From NCBI GenBank assembly GCA_032622095.1, contig CP136067.1:90324707-90388706 (forward strand): 64,000 bases of DNA, written 5' to 3'. The notes beneath the pieces are model-generated. The model was not told where the DNA came from. It searched no databases and saw only the letters and a program-made list of their open reading frames with translations. Shown piece by piece: positions 1-10,299 of the stretch (position 1 is the first letter of the stretch; each line of letters starts with the position of its first letter). This stretch comes from Siphonodentalium dalli. Taxonomy: Eukaryota > Mollusca > Scaphopoda > Gadilida > Siphonodentaliidae. The position numbers were made by a program, and so were the translations under genes.

Positions 1-222
1 TCGATTCGAAACAGCGCGAATAATAAAATGCCAGTCATAATAATGACACTGTGAGAATCTTTCGTGTTTCCTCTTTCCAACGATATATAATGCGTATGTA
101 TCCGTTTTAGTTATCTGCCTCAATTATCAAGAATAAGTGGTACTATCTTCCATCCGGATAAAAACAATGCGTAACTTCTATGACGTCGTTAGAGGTCATA
201 ACGTTAGATCACGTTAACGCTT
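1..222 (+). repeat. Fragment of interspersed repeat shared with 9601-9827
   Basis: The first ~222 bases are almost identical to 9601-9827, which lies inside a Helitron-like element. The match stops at CGCTTAA; beyond it this copy continues into unrelated sequence, whereas the 9.8 kb copy continues with CCGGCCGATG. The left end is cut by the window edge. No coding capacity is seen. Confidence 0.8.
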
Positions 223-2250
223 AAAGTGTAGGTCGCGACTATTTCGGTTATATGCGCGCATTTATGTAATTCAACTCCAAATAGTGACCCACTGCAGAGT
301 AAAAGTCGCTTCTGCAAAACGCTGGCTCTGTTTTGATACAGCGCGTCATCAAAGACGACGTCACGGAAAAATATTTTTGAATCGGCGAAATCATGAAAGC
401 GACGTTCCGCACTTGTGACGTCACGAGTTGAAGACTGCATTGTTTGTGTAACGTTGATCAAAATTGGTCGACGCAGCATGCTGTTCTATTTGTGTTGTTG
501 TCTGCGACATTGTGATTTCGGATTTGCGATAGACTTTCTACCGTACATATCGACAATTCACCGATCAGAGTTTGAACTGTCATAATTGTTTATCAAATGT
601 CACAGATCCACCAAATTCCGGCAACAATTTAACATTCTAGAAATAATTTGGACGGTGCAGAGAGATTGTAGCACTACTCTCGATCGGGATCCAAATAATA
701 GCCGGGGTGAAATAAAGGTACAGGGGGGGGGGGGGGGGGGTCCATATAAATAAGAGTACGGGGCGCGATATTAATAGTACAGGGTGATTGTGTGTGTTTC
801 TGTTAGACTGATATACCCAGTTGCCCACATCTTTCAGAGAAATAAATTGATACCATAACTAATTGATACCTCAACCACTGTAGAATATTGGGTACGGACT
901 TTTTCGTGATTTAGTCCACATTTGTTGGCCATTATAAATATTAGCCCTATATCTGAACAATATCTGAACATTATTTGTACTGTTTGTGGGGCTTTATGAA
1001 CAATCACCGTCCCTCTGTTGTTTAACTAATTTCTCATGGGACCGCCTGCCTACTCGAGCAGCTTTTATCATCAAGTTGGCATCACTAGATTTGGCGTTTT
1101 TCAGTGATTTTTGCGATATATTCCTCTGAGGCATGGGGGCTTCACAATTTTGTTTTATTCCGTAAAAAATTTCGCTTCAGCCAATTAATTTTCATATTTT
1201 TTTTTTCTTCATATTTATCTGCTAATTTTTTATTTTTTTTCAATGAGTATTTTTGTATGCCTATCGCGGAAAACATTTTACATTTTTATTGTGAGCCATG
1301 TGCTTTACAAAAAAAAACCCAGATACTGATCAAAATACGTAGATTTGAAAAGTCCGCGCATGGAATTTACATGGTCGGCTGGCGAGGATCACGATCAATC
1401 AATATATTATTTCTACCCAGCATTGCCGCAGCATTATTGATACATGCACATTCGGCCAACCCAAAGCGATTCATTTTTATTTAAATATTTATAAAGAACA
1501 AAATACGCTTCATACTAGTTAGCACCCTATGTGGCCCCAATGTACGGAACACGTGTATTTGTTAGACCTGTTCGAGTTCGCAATGATAACCATATGCGAT
1601 ATCATATTAATATAGGCCTAGGCCTACCCCTTGTTGGTTAAAAATGGAATCGATCACTCAAGTAAATAGCCAACTATTCGCCCAAAAGTTCGGACGCGTC
1701 CATGCATGTTACCAGTCCAGATGGCAGCGGGGTCATATAATGTAGGTCCATGCATGCACTCTGTTGGCTGATTGTACTTTCATTTTCGATTTCTCAATAA
1801 AACTTCAGTATATTTAATCATTGTTAGATGTGGGAAGCCCAGCGCTATTATAATTCGTCGGCGAATTCTGTTTAAAATAAAATATACACATTTTGCTTCG
1901 GTTTTTGCTAGTGACTTACGTTTATTAATTTCCCGGCTAAAAAATCGTAAGGATCCCAAATATAAGCACCGTACTTTTTTTGGAAATAAATAAGCGTATC
2001 GGCACGGTACGTTTATTTCGATCGCGAGAGTATGACTACATATACACAGATAATTATTTATTACATATCTATCAAAGTAATTCGCATGATCGCGTAAGTT
2101 TCCAGGCGTGTGATAATTCACAGAATCGCACTAGTGCAATCTGTCGACGGAACTATTTCATTCAGTGTTAAAACTCAATTAAATTCACATTTTCTGTACT
2201 GGAGATGTACGACTATGAGTCAACTTACTATGATATGGAGATATGTAATA
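223..2250. other. Intergenic, no supported gene
   Basis: I see no supported gene here. The stretch holds an uninterrupted G run near 722-740 and AT-rich DNA. A 126-codon frame at 1104-1484 is rich in Phe/Ile from T-runs and has no recognisable domain, so it is left out. Confidence 0.5.
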
Positions 2251-2253
2251 AAA

Positions 2254-2342
2254 ATAGAACCGCATGAGTGTCTGGATTTTGACGGAATTATCGCACGAGA
2301 TTTGTTGGCGGGGCGATACCTCGTTCCGCCAACAAATCGAGT
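2254..2342 (+). repeat. Interspersed repeat with foldback; inverted copy at 6342-6409
   Basis: Bases ~2256-2323 reappear in reverse complement at ~6342-6409 with few differences. Inside it, an arm containing GATTTGTTGGCGG pairs with CCGCCAACAAATC about 14 bases downstream, so the unit can form a hairpin. This looks like a short mobile or foldback repeat. Confidence 0.6.
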
Positions 2343-2683
2343 GCAAATTTTAACAGTGTGAAAATTCATTGCCTGGAATTCAAAGTTAGACACCCACACC
2401 GTGAGTGAAGAGGCTATATATGAATATCCCTTCTAATATACTTCCAGTTGTCAGTCAGAGCACCGTTATACTTGAAAATCATTGTATATGAGCTTTATGG
2501 AGGAATTAACGGACTCAGTATGGGAGTTCATTTTTCAAATGTGCTTGCTTCAGTGAAAAGATTATCAAAATGGTCAGGTATCGATCGGAATGGCACATTG
2601 AGAAATCCCTCAACCCAGACAAGCTTGAAAAGCAGTCCTGATTTTCGCCCATGTCGGGATTAGAACCCATGCCAACCTCGTCT

Positions 2684-2684
2684 A

Positions 2685-2734
<50 letters not shown>
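2684..2734. repeat. (TA)n microsatellite
   Basis: A run of about 25 TA dinucleotides with one interruption (TACATA). Confidence 0.95.
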
Positions 2735-2736
<2 letters not shown>

Positions 2737-3489
2737 ATATATTTTTGGTAGCTCCTTACAAGTCATATAAAATGGAATCGTTCACAGTGAAATAACCTTC
2801 CATTAAGTTCGATGTTGAGCATCCGTTATTAAAATAATGGATCGGCGTAAAATAGTGTAGGATCCATTATCCTACATTATTAACCGGACGCGGCGAACAA
2901 ATGAGTATCCGCTGTCATTACTGGAGAAAACACAGTTTTCAGTGAAACGATTGGGTTTCCGTAGTTAGCTAAGGGTGCGTTTACACTGTGTATAGATATG
3001 TATACAGATCTGTATGAAGTCACGTGTCGTGCTTTACTGTCATCACAACATGATGACTAATAGTGAGCGCGCGCTGACCAGTACTCTGGTAATTGACAAC
3101 TCACTAGGAGTCGTTTCAGTTTAGGCCAGACATAAAAATGGATGTAAGTAAGTAATGCTTTATTCTCAGCCATTATAATACATGGTACATGAGAAAACAT
3201 ATATACACTATATACAAATTAGAACTTTCCGGGGTATACATAGACAGAATACAATGCAGATAATAATCAGTTACGGTCCAATATTGCATTAACATGTCCG
3301 GAATAGAACAATACAGATCTCGATAGACTTATTTAAAGATTCTAAGCGAACCGGGAAAAAAAGAAGAATAAATTACATAAATATACATAATGGTTAGTAT
3401 ATATAGTACTGTTTTCTCATTTAACTTTTTGGGAACCAAGTTGTTGTAAATGATGGTGTACCAATATTACGTACATGATTATTATCTGT

Positions 3490-3670
3490 AATTAAATTGA
3501 CTCATATAATGTATACACACACTTATAAATACACACATATATACGTATACATATACATACTCAAGCATATACCTACACACACAAACATACATGTACATAC
3601 ATATGTATAAACATACATGCATACAAACATATACATACACACACATACACGTACATATATATATATACAT

Positions 3671-3709
<39 letters not shown>

Positions 3710-3800
3710 GCTATATATATATATATTATATACACATACATACACATACATATACACATATACATACATATATACATATATAAACACATACACATATACA
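3490..3800. repeat. Compound CA/TA microsatellite
   Basis: About 300 bases built from ACAT, CA and TA repeats. Several apparent open frames here on both strands encode only Tyr/Ile/Val/Met/Cys or Thr/His/Ile and are repeat artefacts. Confidence 0.95.
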
Positions 3801-4002
3801 TTGTATTATGGCACACTCGATATTCGTTATGGAATTTTACATATCTAAAACACGTAGAAACCATACAAATAGCAACATACTATGCATAGTTGTACTATGA
3901 ATAAGGAATCTACGACGTGATCTTCACATATATGTATGTCTGCATGTTCACACATACAGACGCACACATATATAAGCACACGATCGCCAAATATTTGAAT
4001 AG

Positions 4003-4260
4003 TTATTTAAATTGTTTCAATCCGATTTTTATAAAGTTTGAAAGTTTGTTTAGCTTCATTGTGTCAGAAGAATTTAATAAGCCATAAAAAGACTCTCGCG
4101 ATGGATTTTTCCAGATCGATTCGTCAATATATTTCATCCGGTATTCACGTAAATTTGGACAAACTATTACAAAATGATATTCATCGCACATGATGGCGCC
4201 ACATAACTAACATGAACCAATTCCAGATATCCCTTTCTTTTGGTTCTTAGATTTTGCCCA
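4003..4260 (-). pseudogene. LINE C-terminal (zinc-knuckle) fragment, decayed
   Basis: Read on the minus strand, the frame contains CDEYHFVIVCPNLREYR, the C-terminal cysteine/histidine segment typical of CR1/Jockey-type LINE ORF2 proteins. Upstream in frame the expected C-x2-C pair is present but separated by a TAG stop, so it cannot encode an intact protein. The reverse transcriptase and endonuclease are absent. A possible 3' end of the same insertion lies at 3144-3164, where the minus strand reads AATAAA followed by a TTAC repeat. Linking the two across the intervening microsatellite is inference. Confidence 0.6.
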
Positions 4261-5364
4261 CTTCATAGTCTCAACGCCTAATCTATGATTTGATCAACTA
4301 CCAGCAGACAACAGCGATTTGGAATGTGCCGTGTCAGCATATATATATAGGTCTCCTGTTTGACACCATCTGGGAGGTGGTCATTTTGGATTGGTATGGA
4401 GTGGGTATCCATGCTACAACACCCTGTATTTGACCAAATGTAGCAAAATTTCCAACTGATGACAATTCTTATGACAATGTTGACCAAATGTAGGACAATA
4501 TTGTTTTTATTAAATTAACTAGCAGTTTTGACTGGCCACGGGGAGGGACCAGGGCACAATCTTTCCACATAAGGTAGGAAATTATGCAAATATTGGTCAG
4601 AAAACAATACTACAAAATGTTTGAAAATCAAACTACAATATCATTTTCAACCTATTGTTGGTTTGGAAATTACAACTAATGTTTTGTCAGGTATGAAATT
4701 TCCAACCTTTGAAAATTTTGACCAAAGTTGGGGTGAGACACCCCTCACCCCCGGTTGACATGTCCCTGTCCATCTTGAATATACGAAATACATGGGTTGA
4801 AATGACAACGAAAACTGTAACACATTATTCGCCAAGCCCGAGTAACAATTAATCAAAACAGATTTGCCTGTCGCAATGCTTCGGCGTTGACCCTGACGTA
4901 TAGCGGACACGATTTTTGCTCACAGGGACGAATACCGTTTTCTTTCTGTGTGCATTTCTATATCAACCCGTTCGCACTAGTCTGCGTGTAGATCTGTGTA
5001 CAGTTCTGTAGCAGTGTAAATGCACCCTAAGTGCTAGAAAACGCCTCGAGAGTTTGAACATAAAACTTATATGTCTTATAAATGACAACTTTATCGATGC
5101 GATTTGCAGATGTTTCTTGCAATAAATAGGATAATGCGTAGCTGACAGCTATTTCATAGAATTCATGTATTTATCGGTGAGAAAACCTTAGTGAAAGATC
5201 ACCGATCAATGGGACACATCTACCCGTTCTAACTCACTATAGTTGTATGTGCTGCATTGAAAGTACGCAAGTGATCGTGACCGAAGTTCACCGATTTACC
5301 CGTAACCGATCCCGGCGGACGGATATCGCAAACTCTTATTAATAAAGTTGTGGTCCCTCTTATA

Positions 5365-5940
5365 AGATTTAGTACCAGAAACCACCGACTGCCAGTCGAA
5401 ATGGCTCATGGACAGATACCCCATACAACGAACGAGTGTGTACTTTATGTAAAGATGCTTTAGGGGATGAATTGCATGTTATTCTAGTCTGCCCATGCCT
5501 GAATGATCTGAGATTTAAATATTTGAAACCCTATTACTACAGAAGACCGAACATATTTAAACTAGCCGAATTGTTTAATTGTGGCAATAGACGAACACTG
5601 GTAAACCTCGCTTTGTATATTAACAAAGTCCAAAATATAACGTCCATATCCCGCGGATCATAATTCATCATTATTATTTGTTTCTTTATCCTACTCCCCC
5701 CCCCCCATTTAAAATTAACAAACAAATTGAAATGACTATATACACATATTATGTACACATATAATTATTATATACACGTGTATATATATTTGGTCAAAAA
5801 CACTACACTTATATTTCAAATGTACACCAAGCATATGCAATGCAATAATTTATAATATATTAATTGTATTTATTATATTACTCTCAATTATGTCAATACA
5901 CGACGATGAGTTATACAATAAATTGAATTGAATTGAATTT
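5365..5940 (+). pseudogene. 5'-truncated LINE: ORF2 C-terminus plus 3' tail
   Basis: On the plus strand an early segment (~5367-5400) encodes RFSTRNHRLPVE. A one-base frame change then leads into NGSWTDTPYNERVCTLC and a 75-codon frame at 5436-5663 with a C-x2-C...H-x4-C knuckle (CTLCKDALGDELHVILVC). This is the very C-terminus of a CR1/Jockey-type ORF2. The 3' UTR runs to AATAAA at 5917-5922 and ends in three AATTG repeats. It is a dead, severely 5'-truncated insertion in the opposite orientation to the fragment at 4.0 kb. Confidence 0.7.
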
Positions 5941-6044
5941 AACTGCAATGACTGACCAGTCAATTATAAATTCTCAATAAGATCGCATTTCATCTCTCTG
6001 TGAATATGGGAATTATACGCACGTTTTACAATAATTCAGATTAG

Positions 6045-6098
6045 TATAAGGATTAACTGTCATGTGGACTGTTTTCCACATGACAGTTGATCCTTATA
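6045..6098. repeat. 24-bp-arm hairpin
   Basis: Arms 6045-6068 and 6075-6098 are reverse complements with a single mismatch, separated by a six-base loop (CTGTTT). It may be a foldback repeat remnant or a transcribed hairpin; nothing in the sequence decides. Confidence 0.8.
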
Positions 6099-6341
6099 TT
6101 TATATACATTTAGCGAAAAAGCCACTTTTGTAAATGTATTTAAATCTAAAAGTGTATCGTGACAAAACCAGCCCAAAATATCCCATAGAGGCTCTTTATA
6201 TTGAAACTTGATGATTTATTAAGTCAATCCTGCGCGAGTCCAAATGCGCCCAAAACATTACGCTTTCTTCTTTCCGAAACCGATGACGTGTCGATGTAAT
6301 TATGGGGCTGCAGTTATGACCTGTTGCGCGTTCAGCACTCG

Positions 6342-6409
6342 AGGTATCGCTCCGCCAACAAATCTCGTGCGATAATTCCGTCAAAATCCAGACACTCATG
6401 CAGTTCTAT
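6342..6409 (-). repeat. Inverted copy of the 2256-2323 repeat
   Basis: This is the reverse complement of ~2256-2323 including the CCGCCAACAAATC arm. The flanks differ, which supports two independent insertions of one family. Confidence 0.65.
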
Positions 6410-8420
6410 CTATGTCTCACTGACAGCTTCACGAGAACTTTTAGAAATGAATACCTGTAGAGGTAAGTGGTAGACAATGGATTTCCATTTCTTTTTGTTT
6501 TGTTTAGTTTAAATTCAGGATTTTCTTTGCCCCACAAAAGGCAACACAATTAATTCACATCACTGTTTCACTTCAGATACTATTAAGTCTGAAACATATT
6601 CAGTGTTACATGACAAAGAAAAACAAAATGTAAAATTTACGGTCTGTGTGTATTTTTTAATTATTTTGTTACTATACTTTGACATTTTCATATGGCTTTT
6701 CGTGTCTTCTAAAATATTTAGATCAGCCTAATTTTGATTTTCTTTGTATAAACTGTGATAAGCACAATGCTTTGACAGAGAAAATCCCATTCAGATTGAG
6801 GCACTGAAGTTTATGTTTTGTTTTTTATATACAAAATTGAGAACAAATTTCTTGAAAAGCATGACAAAACTTTAGAGTTGGGGGGGGGGGGGAGGGGGGT
6901 GGGTAATAGGGTAGGTAAGGAAAACCTTAACCACAAATAATTTTGACTTTGGCCTTGAGATAGGGACAAATCAATTAACATTTGATACATGATGCTTCCA
7001 ACATTTTAGGCGTATATACAATTATACACATTATACGGCTATATACCTAATGTATTGGTATGTGGTGTATGTACTGACCAGTACTCAATTTAACACTGAT
7101 GCCCCATCCCCATTGTAAGATGTTCGAATCTGTTAATTGCAGGTGGTCTTAATGTCTGGAAACTGGAGACGGAACCACGGTACATGATATTCTAACACAG
7201 AATGCTGACAATAGTAGTTGCATGACCGTGATAAATAGCTGATGAGATTGAGCTAGAAGTTCCTTGATATATATATATATATATATACATATATAGAGAG
7301 CGAGAGATCTTGAAATGAAGAACAGTCACCCACTGAATCATATTTGCCACAATATATCACCCACTGAATCATATTTGAATTTAAATGAGTCTTATTTTAT
7401 TGACCAGCATGCAGAGAGGGTGAAACAGGAACATGGCTACATGCACTTACAGTGCTTAGCTGTGGATGCCTCACTACATGTTTAACTTAATTATTGCCCC
7501 GTGAATTTGATATACATGTATATACCAATGTTTGGCAGATTAAGTGCTGTACCATTTTTTTTGTTGAAATATTTGTTTACCTGAGGACACAAACTTCTTA
7601 TAATTTCAGGGAAATGAATTCAAAAACTGAGAATACAATCATTTTAACATATACCCACCACTACTGCCCCTCCACACGGAATCCCAAACACCAGTTACTA
7701 CATGTAGAAACTTAATTTTAAGAGAGAGGGAGGGGTGAAATCATGCATACCAGTTAAGAAAATATTGACTTCATGCCATGGCAATTGATATAGTTGACAA
7801 AGAATTATACCTATCTTCAATATTAAACCAAGAGCAATAAGGGTAAATTACATCGACAACATTATATTTGTAATTTGAGCCAAACACTATCTAAAGTTTG
7901 AAGAATGTTGTGGTATAAAGCTGCTTACAATTAATGCAGGCTATTTGCTGGATCCTGGATATCAGTTAAATGGAGCGGGTATACTGCGATTAATTAGTCC
8001 GAGGCAACCTTGGCCGCAATCCTTGGATCCTCTTCAGAGACGCCCCCAACCTGTCAAATCTGCGGCCCACTCTATGATATACCGGTACCCCTTCACCCAT
8101 ACCCTGCTAAGAAGATGGGGTGAAATATTAGAGGGTATGCTCAGAAATAGGGGTAGGTCTATGGACGGGTCACTGTTGAAGATCCAACTCATGTAGTCAT
8201 GCGCTTGAAGTGATTTAAGAACACTATATATTGTATTTCATTTCATTTTTAATATAATTTTGTGACAACACCTGGATTTAAATTCAAATTGCCATCAAGT
8301 GAAAACTCACTCACGATGCTTTTGGGAGCAACTGAACACACCAAAAGCAAACTTCCAGTACTGTGAATAGGCCTGTACAGTTGTTTGAAGTTTGATTTTT
8401 TTTTATTTCTGAAGAAACCA
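6410..8420. other. Intergenic, no supported gene
   Basis: I see no supported gene. The stretch contains a G-rich run near 6882-6903 and a short TA microsatellite at 7268-7300. A relatively GC-rich patch around 7945-8190 holds an 83-codon frame without recognisable features. Confidence 0.5.
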
Positions 8421-8426
8421 CGTGTA

Positions 8427-8567
8427 CAGGCCTTCTAAACAGTGACTTAGATCTTAATAAATACAAATTTTAATTCATCTATTCTCTATATTACGGTAAG
8501 TGGACTAATTAATTCAAAAAATATTTATCACTCAATTATCACTGTTTAGAAATTAGAAGGCCTGTGG
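8427..8567. repeat. Imperfect inverted repeat
   Basis: ACAGGCCTTCTA followed by AACAGTGA at 8427-8447 is mirrored by the reverse complement at ~8540-8565, which has a small insertion between the two blocks. The arms enclose ~90 bases of AT-rich DNA, a MITE-like arrangement. Confidence 0.55.
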
Positions 8568-9013
8568 AATAAACTAACACATTTTTCCCACAGTGATGTC
8601 AGTATTTCGTCATTTGGTTGCGATCTGACGAATGCAATAGCTGCTACTCACAAGAAAAGCACTGCGTGTACAGCGTGTAGAAAACTTTAATCATATTCTG
8701 GCTCCAAATTAAACGCAAAGTACTCGAAAACGTGAGTGTTTTATCGAAACATATCTTTAAAACATTCGTTGTTTACATTCGCGCACTGGGGGAAATACGT
8801 CTTCAACTTGTGACGTCATTTCCGAAGTTCTCCGAAAGAGGCCGACTATTCTTAGCAAAGAGGAGGGCTTACGCTCTGATTGACGTCGGGAGCAAAATTA
8901 GCAACCGCTTCGTCTGCGGTGTTATTTCTTTGAACACTCTGGACTACATTGACCAGATTAAGCGTGGTTAATAAACATATATCGGGTGGTCTTAATTATT
9001 ACTACCTGCACAT

Positions 9014-9354
9014 TAACCGGCCGATGCATTTGCATTTGCTGTTTCAGACGTCTTGGCGATATCTCGGGCACCGATGGTAATTTATCTTTACGTTGAGACT
9101 TGATAATTAATAAGCGTTTGTATATGAGTCGCGTTTATATACTTGAGTGGAAATCAAATCGGGTTAAACTGGCGGATTTTTACGGACGAAATTTGATGCA
9201 TAGGGTATCTCTGTATCCGCTGGGCCGATTTCCCGGTATCCACTGGGCCGATTTCCACCATTTTTGGGGTGTTGGTGTTTGACCCCACCTGACCTTGACC
9301 TTCAAAATGGTCAATTCAAGGTCAAAGCCCGGACGAAGTCGGGTCACCTTCTAG
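9014..9354 (+). mobile_element. Truncated Helitron-like element, 3' portion
   Basis: This segment is nearly identical to 9824-10163, the 3' part of the next element. It ends with a hairpin (CCCGGAC-GAA-GTCGGG, one bulged G) about ten bases before a terminal CTAG at 9351-9354, the layout of a Helitron 3' end. The 5' end is missing. The next element begins at the following base. It carries the inverted half-site pair TGACCTTGA (9290-9298) and TCAAGGTCA (9316-9324). Confidence 0.7.
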
Positions 9355-10163
9355 TCTATTATATATTTTGGAAGATCTGTTTGTGTGTTTGTGTGTGAGG
9401 GTGTGTGTGTGTGTGTGTAATCGATGAACTCGAAAACGGCCGACCCGATTTCGATGAAACTTGGTATGTGGTGGTGTTTTCGACCGGGGGGTGACATAGG
9501 CCTATTGATTTTCAGATCCGAGGTAAACTTTTCACGTGCCGAGGTCAAATCTGTTTTTACGCTGTGTTACGGGACTTTCATTTGAGTTCGGTGCTTACAA
9601 ATCGATTCGAAACAGCGCGAATAATAAAATGCCAGTCATAATAATGACACTGTGAGAATCTTTCGTGTTTCTTCTTTCCAACGATATATAATGCGTATGT
9701 ATCCGTTTTAGTTATCTGCCTCAATTATCAAGAATAAGTGGTACTATCTTCCATCAGGATAAAATCAATGCGTAACTTCTATGCCGTCGTTAGAGGTCAT
9801 AACGTTAGATCACGTTAACGCTTAACCGGCCGATGCATTTGCATTTGCTGTTTCAGACGTCTTGGCGATATCTCGGGCACCGATGGTAATTTATCTTTAC
9901 GTTGAAACTTGATAATTAATGAGCGTGTGTATATGAGGCGCGTTTATATACTTGAGTGGAAATCAAATCGGGTTAAACTGGCGGATTTTTACGGACGAAA
10001 TTTGATGCATAGGGTATCTCTGTATCCGTTGGGCCGATTTCCCGGTATCCGCTGGGCCGATTTCCACCATTTTTGGGGTGTTGGTGTTTGACCCCACCTG
10101 ACCTTGACCTTCAAAATGGTCAATTCAAGGTCAAAGCCCGGACGAAGTCGGGTCACCTTCTAG
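9355..10163 (+). mobile_element. Non-autonomous Helitron-like element
   Basis: The element starts TCTATTATATATTTTGG and ends in a hairpin plus CTAG at 10160-10163, followed by T. A 5'-TC start, a 3' hairpin roughly ten bases before CTRR and the absence of terminal inverted repeats are the known Helitron signature. It contains a GT microsatellite, the segment shared with bases 1-222, and a 3' part shared with 9014-9354. No Rep/helicase frame is present, so mobilisation in trans is inferred. The preceding element's CTAG abuts its first base. It carries TGACCTTGA (10099-10107) and TCAAGGTCA (10125-10133). Confidence 0.72.
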
Positions 10164-10299
10164 TTCTATATAAAGCGAGACGCGATCGAAAGTAGGATTT
10201 CTTTCAAACATTAGTTAATGGGAGGTCTTCAGATCAAGTTGCAGACGATGCGTGGAATTCACACAATAATCGTGGTCTCTCAAGACGTACTTTATCTCC

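Larger units (their letters stand above)
2971..5030. mobile_element. Possible DNA transposon with AGGGTGC inverted ends
   Basis: AAGGGTGCGTTTACACTG at 2971-2988 is matched in inverted orientation by CAGTGTAAATGCACCCTAA ending at 5030. Similarity continues inward for about 40 bases through an AGATCTG-type motif on each side. The 2.06 kb interior has no transposase frame; it contains a microsatellite and a decayed LINE fragment, so any such element would be non-autonomous. No clean target-site duplication is visible. The two ends could also be two unrelated copies of one short repeat. Confidence 0.4.

Noticed and set aside
1104-1484. 126-codon plus frame
   Set aside because: Phe/Ile-rich from T-runs, no domain, no splice or promoter support.
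3482-3889. Overlapping frames of 90-113 codons on both strands
   Set aside because: They are translations of the CA/TA microsatellite.
7945-8196. GC-richer 83-codon plus frame
   Set aside because: No domain, no convincing splice sites, and no second exon; likely chance or repeat-derived.
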